Assembly (NCBI GenBank): GCA_022771695.1
Contig: JALEKJ010000008.1
Span: 1 to 64,000, forward strand
DNA length: 64,000 nucleotides
Source of the DNA: Roseburia sp.
GTDB taxonomy: Bacteria > Bacillota > Clostridia > Lachnospirales > Lachnospiraceae
Direction: 5' to 3'
Shown: positions 43,908 to 52,285 of the stretch, in pieces
How the letters are laid out: each line of letters begins with the position of its first letter
How positions within the stretch are numbered: position 1 is the first letter of the stretch
Position numbers and translations under genes: made by a program
The notes under the pieces: model-generated
Database searches by the model: none
Told to the model about the DNA's origin: nothing
The model's input: only the letters and a program-made list of their open reading frames with translations

Positions 43908-44404
43908 GCCTGAATATTGAAAAGGAAGTAGAAATCATATTTGATTTTGACTATGAGATGCTTGCAAAGGAAGTCGTTTCTTTTGCGATGGAGTATGAAA
44001 ATTTTCCCTATGAAGCTGAAGTAAATCTGACACTTACTGATAATAGTGGAATTCACATAATCAATAAAATGTATCGAGATATTGATGCACCTACAGATGT
44101 ACTGTCTTTTCCGATGCTTTCCTATACCCAGGCAGGCGATTTTTCTGCGTTGGAAGAGGAGTATGAAGACAACTTTAATCCTGATACAGGTGAAATCATG
44201 CTAGGAGATATTATTATCTCGATAGATCGTGTGCGTGAGCAGGCGAAAGAATATGGACACAGTGAGCGCAGAGAATATGCATTTCTGATTGTACATAGTA
44301 TGCTGCATCTGTTTGGATATGACCATATGACAGAAGAGGAGGCTGCGGTAATGGAAGAAAAGCAGCATCAAATATTAGATGCAATGCACATTTCCAGAGA
44401 TTAA
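43904..44404 (+). CDS. ybeY: rRNA maturation endoribonuclease YbeY
   Basis: 166-aa zinc endoribonuclease acting in 16S rRNA 3'-end maturation and ribosome quality control. The metal site HSMLHLFGYDHM matches H-x3-H-x5-H, and the upstream DAPTDVLSFPM and GEIMLGDIIISIDR are typical. It overlaps the upstream gene by 4 bp (ATGA). Confidence 0.95.
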   Translation: MSLNIEKEVEIIFDFDYEMLAKEVVSFAMEYENFPYEAEVNLTLTDNSGIHIINKMYRDIDAPTDVLSFPMLSYTQAGDFSALEEEYEDNFNPDTGEIMLGDIIISIDRVREQAKEYGHSERREYAFLIVHSMLHLFGYDHMTEEEAAVMEEKQHQILDAMHISRD

Positions 44405-44436
44405 GCAGTGTGAAAGAGGATAGTTGAGGACTTTTT

Positions 44437-46098
44437 ATGGCTAATAATAAGAAGAAAAATAGTACAAGCTTTTTGGTGCAGGGCTCTATCCTTGCAATGG
44501 CATCCTTAATCAGCCGTGTCATCGGTTTGATTTATCGAATTCCTTTGACTGCAATCATTGGAGATTCCGGCAACAATTACTATGGAACTGCATTTAAAAT
44601 ATATAATATCTTATTGATTATTTCATCATACAGCTTGCCGCTTGCGGTATCGAAGCTTGTTTCTGCGAATATTTCACAGGGCAGAAAGCGTAATGTTTAT
44701 CGCATTTTAAAAGCAGCGTTGATTTTTGGTGCGATATCCGGTGCAGTTGCTGCTCTGGTTCTTTATTTTGGGGCGGAGTTTATCACAACGACCTTGATGC
44801 GTACGCCGCTTAGTATTTTTGCAGTTAAAACGCTAGTTCCGGTTCTTATCATCGTGGCAGTTCTTGGTGTTATGAGAGGATTTTTTCAGGGACTTGGAAC
44901 CATGATGCCGAGTGCCGTATCACAGATTTTAGAGCAGATTGCAAATGCCATCGTCAGTGTTTGGGCAGCATATGTTCTCTTCGGAATAGGAAGCAGGGTA
45001 GGTGCACTGTTAGGAGATCCTGAGAATTACGCCGCTGCATATGGTGCAGCCGGAGGTACAATCGGAACCGGTACGGGTGCATTGGTTGCATTGCTTTTCT
45101 CTACGTTTGTCCTTGTCGTTTTCCTTGGAGCATTTAAAAAGAGCATGAAAAAGGAAAGACGTGCGAATGTAGATTCCTATTCTTCTATTGTGCATATGCT
45201 TATCATCACGATTATTCCGGTACTGCTGAGCAGCACGATTTATAACTGCAACACTTTGATTGATGAAGCAGTGTTTAAAAATATTGCTTACTTTCAAGGA
45301 TATGCAGAAAGCCAGTACGGCGCATGGAATGGTATCTATTCCGGTAAATACCAGGTGCTTATCAATGTGCCACTTGCCATCGCATCCTCGATTGCGGCTT
45401 CCTCTGTGCCCGCTCTGACGGCTGCTTATGTAAGCGGTAAGCGTGGAGAGGCAAAGAAGCAGATTGCAACAGCTACACGCTTTGTTATGGTAATCGCATT
45501 CCCATGTGCCGTCGGTATGGGGGTTCTTGCATCACCAATTCTTCAGATGTTGTTTGGAGATTCTTCGGAAATTGCAGCAAGAATGCTTCAGGTAGGAGCT
45601 CCTGCAATTATCGTATTTTCGTTATCTACACTTACAAACGGATTGCTGCAGGGCATGAATCGCATGAAGGAGCCGATTAAGAATGCGGTTATCGCATTGA
45701 TTTTACATCTTTTTGTTTTGGTAGGATTGATGTTCGGTCTGGATTTAAACATTTTTGCGGTTGTTATTGCAAATACGGTATTTGGTTTTCTTATGTGTCT
45801 TCTAAATGCAAATTCTATCCGCCGATACAGCGGATATCGTCAGGAAATCAGAAAAACGTTTTTGGTGCCGGCAATTTCCGCAACAGGAATGGGACTTGTC
45901 GTATGGCTGATTTATCAGTTGTTCCTTTATCTGCTGCGCAGTAACACAATCGCAACAATTTTTGCAATTCTGGCAGGTGTTATGACTTATGCAGCGTTGC
46001 TTCTTTCATTAAAAGGGTTGACCGAGCAGGAAATTCTACGCTTTCCGAAGGGAAGAATGATTGCGTCTCTCGCAAAGCGCTTGCATCTTTTACGCTAG
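44437..46098 (+). CDS. SpoVB/YtgP-type MOP-superfamily flippase
   Basis: 553-aa polytopic protein with about 14 membrane segments. Seen: SFLVQGSILAMASLISRVIGLIYRIPL at the N-terminus and LGVMRGFFQGLGTMMPSAVSQILEQIANA. This matches the SpoVB/YtgP(MurJ) branch of polysaccharide/lipid flippases, which move lipid-linked cell-wall precursors such as lipid II across the membrane. I cannot separate a vegetative MurJ from sporulation SpoVB by sequence alone. The neighbourhood (yqfCD before, BofC-like gene after) makes either plausible. SD gagga lies upstream. Confidence 0.88.
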   Translation: MANNKKKNSTSFLVQGSILAMASLISRVIGLIYRIPLTAIIGDSGNNYYGTAFKIYNILLIISSYSLPLAVSKLVSANISQGRKRNVYRILKAALIFGAISGAVAALVLYFGAEFITTTLMRTPLSIFAVKTLVPVLIIVAVLGVMRGFFQGLGTMMPSAVSQILEQIANAIVSVWAAYVLFGIGSRVGALLGDPENYAAAYGAAGGTIGTGTGALVALLFSTFVLVVFLGAFKKSMKKERRANVDSYSSIVHMLIITIIPVLLSSTIYNCNTLIDEAVFKNIAYFQGYAESQYGAWNGIYSGKYQVLINVPLAIASSIAASSVPALTAAYVSGKRGEAKKQIATATRFVMVIAFPCAVGMGVLASPILQMLFGDSSEIAARMLQVGAPAIIVFSLSTLTNGLLQGMNRMKEPIKNAVIALILHLFVLVGLMFGLDLNIFAVVIANTVFGFLMCLLNANSIRRYSGYRQEIRKTFLVPAISATGMGLVVWLIYQLFLYLLRSNTIATIFAILAGVMTYAALLLSLKGLTEQEILRFPKGRMIASLAKRLHLLR

Positions 46099-46164
46099 TT
46101 GAATAAAAAGGGAAGAAATGGCAGATACTTATCGTAGTTATAATGCAACCGATGGGAGGCAGAC

Positions 46165-46539
46165 ATGAAGAAAACGATGGGCATTTGCCTTTTTACCGTA
46201 GTATTGACATTTTGTGTCTTTGGCAGTGCAATAATCTGGAATGCTTTATCAGAGCGACGTCAAAATGAGCCGGACCTTGCCGATGCAACCGAAATGCAGA
46301 CGCAAACAGAAGCACCCGAGCTTGCGGAAAGTATGCAGGTACAGGAATCCTTTCGATACCTGCTTGTGGAAGAAGACGGTTTCCTGATCGTCTATGAAAA
46401 GGACGGTGAAACAGTCCTACTGGAGACGAACATCAGGGTGCATGGGTTGGACGAGGGAACACGAAAGCTATTGCATGATGGAATCTGGATTACGGATGAG
46501 GAAGAGCTTTATGATCTTCTCGAGAGTTATTCCAGTTAA
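46165..46539 (+). CDS. Membrane-anchored protein with BofC C-terminal-like domain
   Basis: 124-aa protein with an N-terminal membrane segment or signal anchor (MGICLFTVVLTFCVFGSAIIW), an acidic linker, and a C-terminal domain FRYLLVEEDGFLIVYEKDG ... GIWITDEEELYDLLESY. That domain resembles the C-terminal domain of BofC, the intermembrane-space inhibitor of SpoIVB in Bacillus sporulation. It is shorter than Bacillus BofC. SD gggagg lies before the ATG. Assignment is by motif recall only. Confidence 0.6.
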   Translation: MKKTMGICLFTVVLTFCVFGSAIIWNALSERRQNEPDLADATEMQTQTEAPELAESMQVQESFRYLLVEEDGFLIVYEKDGETVLLETNIRVHGLDEGTRKLLHDGIWITDEEELYDLLESYSS

Positions 46540-46544
46540 TCACA

Positions 46545-46573
46545 TTGAAAACTAAAGAACGGTGTGGTAAAAT
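46545..46573 (+). promoter_or_regulatory. Promoter of the HI0933-family gene
   Basis: TTGAAA (46545-46550), 17-bp spacer, TAAAAT (46568-46573) with TG extension (TGGTAAAAT). Confidence 0.65.
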
Positions 46574-46590
46574 CTTTCAAGAGGTGAAAC

Positions 46591-47877
46591 ATGATAGATA
46601 CAGATGTAATCGTTATTGGCGGAGGTGCTGCAGGACTTATGGCAGCAATCACCGCGGCACGATGTGGTGCTAGGACACTAATTATAGAACATATGGATCG
46701 CGTGGGGAAGAAGATTCTTTCTACCGGAAACGGAAAGTGTAATTATACGAATGCGCTGCAGGGGATATCCTATTATCGTGGAGAAAACCCTGCATTTGTA
46801 TTGCCGATTTTTGAACAATTCGGTCATGAAGAAACCGTGAACTTTTTTCAAGAACTTGGTATCTATCCCAAGGTGAGGAAAGGCTATTTCTATCCAACAA
46901 GTGAACAGGCTTCTTCTGTGCTTGATGTGCTTCGCATGGAATGTGATTACCAAAATGTCGGAATATACACCTCCTGTCACATTAAATTCATCCAAAAAGC
47001 CGGAAACGGATATCAAATCAGCACCGATAAAGGCGCATTTTCAACCAAAAAAATAATTTTTGCTCCCGGTCTTCTTGCCGCTCCCAAAACCGGAAGCGAT
47101 GGAAGCTGCTTTCCACATATTGAAAGGCTTGGACATCATTTCATAGATATTGTGCCGGCACTTGTTCAACTGCAAGGAAAACAGTCATTTTTCAAAACAC
47201 TTGCAGGAATCCGTGCAGAAGCGACCATTGATTTGTACATAGGAAGCCATGATTTTGACGCAAAAAATGCCAACATGAAGGATGATATGAGCGGATGGGA
47301 GAAGATTTGTACTGAGACAGGAGAACTCCAGTTAACCGATTATGGTATTTCCGGTATACCGGTATTTCAAATCAGCCGTTTTGCAACAAGAGCTTTACAT
47401 GAAAAAAGAGACGTCTGCGCAAAAATTGATTTTTTGCCGGCTCTTAGCGATGAGCAGGTAACAGCAATATTAGATGAACGTTTTTATATGTATGCGCATG
47501 GAAAAAACTGTAGTGAAGCACTTATTGGTCTGTTCAATAAGAAACTGATTGAGGTTCTGTTAAAAGAAAGCCGGATTGATTTACATCTTCCGGCAGAACA
47601 GATAAAGCCGGGGCAGCTTGCGCGTCTTCTTGCAACCATCAAAAGGTTTCATGTTGATATAGTCGGAAGTAAAAGTGTGGATGCTGCACAGGTCTGTGCC
47701 GGAGGAGTAGCAACCTGTGAAGTGGATGATAAGACTCTGGAATCAAAGCTTGCAAAGGGGGTTTATTTTGCCGGTGAGGTGCTTGATATTGATGGCACAT
47801 GCGGTGGATACAATTTACAATGGGCATGGTCAAGCGGCTATGTCGCCGGGGTTCATGCGGCAGATTTATCTGCGTAG
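46591..47877 (+). CDS. HI0933/YhiN-family flavoprotein
   Basis: 428-aa FAD-binding oxidoreductase. The dinucleotide fold is at the N-terminus (TDVIVIGGGAAGLMAAITAARCG), followed by GKKILSTGNGKCNYTN, the family hallmark, and a C-terminal GGVATCEVDDKTLESK ... GLYFAGE-like segment (GVYFAGEVLDIDGTCGGYNLQWAWSSG). The substrate is unknown. One branch of the family includes BaiN, proposed to act on bile acids in gut Clostridia, but nothing here points to that specifically. It has its own promoter at 46545-46573. Confidence 0.88.
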   Translation: MIDTDVIVIGGGAAGLMAAITAARCGARTLIIEHMDRVGKKILSTGNGKCNYTNALQGISYYRGENPAFVLPIFEQFGHEETVNFFQELGIYPKVRKGYFYPTSEQASSVLDVLRMECDYQNVGIYTSCHIKFIQKAGNGYQISTDKGAFSTKKIIFAPGLLAAPKTGSDGSCFPHIERLGHHFIDIVPALVQLQGKQSFFKTLAGIRAEATIDLYIGSHDFDAKNANMKDDMSGWEKICTETGELQLTDYGISGIPVFQISRFATRALHEKRDVCAKIDFLPALSDEQVTAILDERFYMYAHGKNCSEALIGLFNKKLIEVLLKESRIDLHLPAEQIKPGQLARLLATIKRFHVDIVGSKSVDAAQVCAGGVATCEVDDKTLESKLAKGVYFAGEVLDIDGTCGGYNLQWAWSSGYVAGVHAADLSA

Positions 47878-47916
47878 CAGAGATGCAGGCAAACAGAAAG
47901 GAACGATAAATCAGAT

Positions 47917-49527
47917 ATGATACGTATCAACCAAATAAAATTGCCAATAGAACACACAGAAAAGCAGCTTCGGAAGAAGATATGCAAGTCGTTACATATT
48001 TCGGATGAGCAATTACTTGAGCTTTCGATTGCAAAGCGTTCCCTTGATGCGCGTAAGAAACCGGAGTTACAATATGTCTATTCGGTAGATGTGTCAGTGC
48101 AGTCTGAGGCATCTGTTTTGAAAAAGGTTGACAATAACAATGTTATGTTAACGAATCCCAAAGAGTATCATATTCCTGATGCGAATCCTGCTTATTTTTC
48201 CGATAATGCCATGCAGCCTGTCATTGTCGGTGCAGGGCCTGCCGGACTATTTTGCGCCTATGCGCTTGTGCAAAAAGGTATATGTCCGCTTGTCATTGAG
48301 CGAGGCAGAAAAATTGAAGAACGTACGGAAGATGTTGAAAAATTCTGGAAGACTGGTGTGCTTGATACGAAGTCCAATGTGCAATTCGGAGAAGGTGGTG
48401 CAGGTACTTTCTCTGATGGAAAGCTAAATACGTTGGTCAAAGATTCTTTTGGAAGAAACCGCTTTGTATTAGAGACTTTTGTAAAATTCGGCGCTCCGGA
48501 ACATATTTTATACGAGAACAAGCCGCATATCGGTACAGATATTTTAGCGAAAGTTATCCGTGATATGCGTATCTATATGGAAGAGTTAGGGGCAAAATTC
48601 TATTTTGAGACATGTCTGACTGACTACCGTACCGCGAACGGAAAGCTCTGTGCCTTAGAATTGAATCACAAGGAATGGTTAGAAGCAGATACCGTGGTAC
48701 TTGCCATAGGGCACAGTGCGCGCGATACGTTCCGGATGCTGGATGCGAAGCGCGAACTTAAAATGGAACCGAAATCATTTGCGGTAGGATTTCGTGTGGA
48801 ACATCCACAGGAATACATCAACCGACAGCAATACGGTGAACTGTATTATACGAGGCTTCCGGCAGCTCCGTATAAAGTCACGGCAAATCTGACGAATGGC
48901 AGAGGCGTTTATTCGTTTTGCATGTGCCCGGGCGGTTATGTCGTCAATGCCTCTTCTGAGAAGGGGCGTCTTGCGGTAAACGGTATGAGTTATTCGGGGC
49001 GAGACGGAGCGAATGCGAACAGTGCCATTATTGTTTCTGTGTCCCCAAACGATTTCCCGGGAGAGGATGCTCTTTCCGGTGTTCGTTTTCAGGAGAAATT
49101 AGAGGAGCGCGCCTACACACTTGGAAATGGAAAGATTCCGCAGCAATTATTTGGTGACTACTGCGCAAATCAGCCTTCCATCGCCTATGGTTCTTTTGAC
49201 AGTGCCACAAAAGGAGCAGCGGTTCTCTGTAATTTACGTGGAGTTTTACCGGAAGAGTTAGAGGATGCTCTTATGGAGGGGATGCATGCCTTCTGCCGTG
49301 CGATACCGGATTTTGACCGGAAGGATGCAATCCTATCAGGCGTTGAGAGTCGTACTTCATCGCCGGTGAGAATTCCAAGAGATGAGGCATTTGAGGCTGC
49401 GGTTTCCGGTATTTATCCATGTGGAGAAGGAGCCGGATATGCAGGTGGTATTATGTCGGCTGCAATGGACGGATTGAAAGTAGCGGAAGCAATATTAACA
49501 GTAAACAGAAATAGTAAACAGAAATAG
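47917..49527 (+). CDS. COG2509-type FAD-dependent dehydrogenase
   Basis: 536-aa predicted flavoprotein of a widespread uncharacterised family. An N-terminal domain of about 85 residues (IRINQIKLPIEHTEKQLRKKI...) precedes the FAD fold (PVIVGAGPAGLFCAYALV, about 102-120). Further marks are NVQFGEGGAGTFSDGKLNT, VLAIGHSARDTF, FCMCPGGYVVNASSE, and the C-terminal PCGEGAGYAGGIMSAAMDGLKVAEAI. It is not closely related to the flavoprotein upstream despite adjacency. The substrate is unknown. Confidence 0.88.
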   Translation: MIRINQIKLPIEHTEKQLRKKICKSLHISDEQLLELSIAKRSLDARKKPELQYVYSVDVSVQSEASVLKKVDNNNVMLTNPKEYHIPDANPAYFSDNAMQPVIVGAGPAGLFCAYALVQKGICPLVIERGRKIEERTEDVEKFWKTGVLDTKSNVQFGEGGAGTFSDGKLNTLVKDSFGRNRFVLETFVKFGAPEHILYENKPHIGTDILAKVIRDMRIYMEELGAKFYFETCLTDYRTANGKLCALELNHKEWLEADTVVLAIGHSARDTFRMLDAKRELKMEPKSFAVGFRVEHPQEYINRQQYGELYYTRLPAAPYKVTANLTNGRGVYSFCMCPGGYVVNASSEKGRLAVNGMSYSGRDGANANSAIIVSVSPNDFPGEDALSGVRFQEKLEERAYTLGNGKIPQQLFGDYCANQPSIAYGSFDSATKGAAVLCNLRGVLPEELEDALMEGMHAFCRAIPDFDRKDAILSGVESRTSSPVRIPRDEAFEAAVSGIYPCGEGAGYAGGIMSAAMDGLKVAEAILTVNRNSKQK

Positions 49528-49538
49528 AGGGAAAATAC

Positions 49539-52190
49539 GTGTCAGAATATACACCAATGATGCAGCAATATCTGCAGACAAAAGAAGAATATAAGGATTG
49601 CATTCTTTTTTACCGACTCGGAGATTTCTACGAGATGTTTTTTGACGATGCGATTATCGTTTCCAAAGAACTGGAATTGACTTTAACAGGCAAGCAATGT
49701 GGGATGGAAGAGCGTGCACCGATGTGCGGTGTTCCGTTTCATGCAGTTGAGGGCTATTTAAACAAGCTGGTTGCAAATGGTCATAAGGTTGCAATCTGCG
49801 AACAGGTCGAAGACCCGAAAACAGCGAAAGGATTAGTAAAGAGAGAGGTTATCCGCATCGTCACTCCGGGTACGAATCTGGATATGCAGGCACTCGATGA
49901 GTCGAAAAATAATTATATTATGTGTATTGTTTATCTTGCAGATAAATACGGTGTCTCGATTGCCGATGTTTCAACGGGAGACTACTATGTGACGGAAGTG
50001 GACTCTGAGCGTAAGCTGATTGATGAAATCAATAAATTTTCCCCATCTGAAATCATATGCAACGAAAGCTTTTATATGAGTGGCGTCGATATCGAAGATA
50101 TGCGTCATCGACTTAAGATTACAATTTACGCGTTGGAGACATGGTATTTTGGAGACGAACTTGCAGCAAATACTCTGCTTTCTCACTTTAAGGTAAAAAG
50201 TCTGGAAGCACTTGGATTGATTGATTATGATTGCGGAACCATTGCTGCAGGTGCACTTTTAAAATATCTTTATGAGACACAGAAGAATAATCTGGATCAT
50301 ATTTCTGCCATACGTCCGTATTCGACAGGTAAGTATATGATTATTGACAGTTCTACCAGACGAAATCTCGAACTTGTAGAAACACTGCGTGAAAAGCAGA
50401 AGCGTGGTTCCCTGCTCTGGGTGTTAGACAAGACCAAAACTGCAATGGGTGCAAGACTCCTTCGTTCTTATGTGGAGCAGCCTTTGATTGACAAAGCGGA
50501 GATTGAAAAACGCCAGAATGCAATCTGCGAAATCAACAAACATGTTATCACACGTGAAGAATTGAGGGAGTACTTAAATCCAATTTACGATTTGGAACGC
50601 TTGATTACACGTGTTACATATATGTCTGCAAATCCACGTGACCTTATTGCGTTTCGCAATTCCATTGGAATGCTGCCTCCGATTCACGCATTATTGGATG
50701 AATTCGAGGGAGAGCTTTTAAAAGAAATCCAGGCAGATATGGATACTTTGGAAGAGCTTTATACATTGATTGAATCGGCAATTGTGGAAGAACCGCCGAT
50801 TTCCGTGCGTGATGGTGGCATTATCAAAGAAGGCTATAACGAAGAGGTAGACAAATACCGTCATGCCAAAACAGAGGGGAAGACATGGCTCGCCGAGCTC
50901 GAAGAAAAAGAACGTGAGAAAACCGGAATTAAGAATCTCCGTATCAAGTACAATAAAGTGTTTGGCTATTATCTGGAGGTTACAAATTCTTACAAAGACC
51001 TTGTACCGGATTATTTCATGCGCAAGCAGACGCTTGCCAATGCAGAGCGTTACATTACACCAGAATTAAAAGAACTTGAAGATATGATTTTAGGTGCCGA
51101 GGATAAGCTAGTATCTTTGGAGTACGATTTGTTCTGTGAAATACGAGAAAAGATTGCTGCAGAGGTTGTGCGTATTCAACGCACGGCAAAAGCAGTGGCA
51201 GGACTGGACGTATTTGTATCACTGGCACTTGTGGCGGACCAGAATAATTACTGTCGTCCGAAGATTAACGAGAATGGTGTAATTGACATCAAGAATGGTC
51301 GTCATCCCGTTGTTGAGAAAATGATTAGCAACGATATGTTCATCGATAATGACACGTATCTGGATAACGGCAACAACCGCATTTCCATTATCACCGGACC
51401 AAATATGGCAGGTAAATCTACCTACATGCGCCAGACGGCACTTATCGTGCTGATGGCGCAGATTGGAAGCTATGTTCCCGCATCTTCCGCAAAAATCGGA
51501 ATTGTAGATCGCATCTTTACGCGCGTCGGTGCGTCGGACGACCTTGCAAGCGGACAGAGTACCTTTATGGTGGAGATGAACGAGGTTGCCAACATTCTGC
51601 GCAATGCTACGTCGAACTCATTGCTAATTCTCGACGAGATTGGCAGAGGAACCAGTACGTTTGACGGACTCAGTATCGCCTGGGCAGTTGTCGAACATAT
51701 CAGTAATCCAAAGCTGTTAGGCGCAAAGACTTTGTTTGCAACACATTATCATGAATTGACCGAGTTGGAAGGCAAGTTAAATAATGTCCACAACTATTGT
51801 ATTGCCGTAAAGGAGAAGGGCGATGATATCGTATTTTTGCGCAAGATTGTAAAAGGAGGAGCAGATAAAAGCTACGGTATTCAGGTCGCAAAACTGGCGG
51901 GTGTGCCGGATTCTGTCATCGAGCGTGCAAAAGAAATTGTCGAAACTTTGATAGAAAACGATATCGCTTCCGTAGCACGCGGTATTGAAGTGAATACCGC
52001 CTCAGCTTCAAATAAAAAGAAAAAAGAGCATTTGGATGAAGTTGATTTGACACAGATGTCCCTTTTTGACACAGTAAAAGACGACGATATCATAGAAGAA
52101 CTGCGCAATGTCGATGTCGGGAACCTTACACCGATTGAGGCGCTCAATAAATTGTATGAACTGCAGAATAAAGTAAAAAACCGCTGGTAG
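49539..52190 (+). CDS. mutS: DNA mismatch repair protein MutS
   Basis: 883-aa MutS1. The mismatch-binding Phe-x-Glu is in RLGDFYEMFFDDA near the N-terminus. The ATPase has Walker A TGPNMAGKSTYMRQ, MVEMNEVANILRNAT, LILDEIGRGTSTFDGLSIAWA and ATHYHELTELE. The start is GTG 49539 after gaggg. mutL follows after 95 bp that contain two tandem hairpins. Confidence 0.97.
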   Translation: MSEYTPMMQQYLQTKEEYKDCILFYRLGDFYEMFFDDAIIVSKELELTLTGKQCGMEERAPMCGVPFHAVEGYLNKLVANGHKVAICEQVEDPKTAKGLVKREVIRIVTPGTNLDMQALDESKNNYIMCIVYLADKYGVSIADVSTGDYYVTEVDSERKLIDEINKFSPSEIICNESFYMSGVDIEDMRHRLKITIYALETWYFGDELAANTLLSHFKVKSLEALGLIDYDCGTIAAGALLKYLYETQKNNLDHISAIRPYSTGKYMIIDSSTRRNLELVETLREKQKRGSLLWVLDKTKTAMGARLLRSYVEQPLIDKAEIEKRQNAICEINKHVITREELREYLNPIYDLERLITRVTYMSANPRDLIAFRNSIGMLPPIHALLDEFEGELLKEIQADMDTLEELYTLIESAIVEEPPISVRDGGIIKEGYNEEVDKYRHAKTEGKTWLAELEEKEREKTGIKNLRIKYNKVFGYYLEVTNSYKDLVPDYFMRKQTLANAERYITPELKELEDMILGAEDKLVSLEYDLFCEIREKIAAEVVRIQRTAKAVAGLDVFVSLALVADQNNYCRPKINENGVIDIKNGRHPVVEKMISNDMFIDNDTYLDNGNNRISIITGPNMAGKSTYMRQTALIVLMAQIGSYVPASSAKIGIVDRIFTRVGASDDLASGQSTFMVEMNEVANILRNATSNSLLILDEIGRGTSTFDGLSIAWAVVEHISNPKLLGAKTLFATHYHELTELEGKLNNVHNYCIAVKEKGDDIVFLRKIVKGGADKSYGIQVAKLAGVPDSVIERAKEIVETLIENDIASVARGIEVNTASASNKKKKEHLDEVDLTQMSLFDTVKDDDIIEELRNVDVGNLTPIEALNKLYELQNKVKNRW

Positions 52191-52235
52191 CGTGTCGAGG
52201 CACGACACGCACGAGATTGCGCGTAGCGCAATCTC
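52190..52235 (+). repeat. Two tandem hairpins between mutS and mutL
   Basis: Hairpin 1: gcgtgtcg (52190-52197) / cgacacgc (52203-52210), loop aggca. Hairpin 2: gagattgcgc (52213-52222) / gcgcaatctc (52226-52235), loop gta. Both stems are perfect, GC-rich compared with the flanks, and lack a T run, so they are not typical terminators. They resemble palindromic intergenic (REP-like) units. I see no second copy in this window. Confidence 0.75.
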
Positions 52236-52237
52236 CC

Positions 52238-52267
52238 TTGAAATAATATACATATCTGCACTATACA
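52238..52267 (+). promoter_or_regulatory. Candidate promoter of mutL
   Basis: TTGAAA (52238-52243), 18-bp spacer, TATACA (52262-52267), directly after the hairpins. Confidence 0.4.
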
Positions 52268-52285
52268 AAGAGGGAGAGTGAATGG

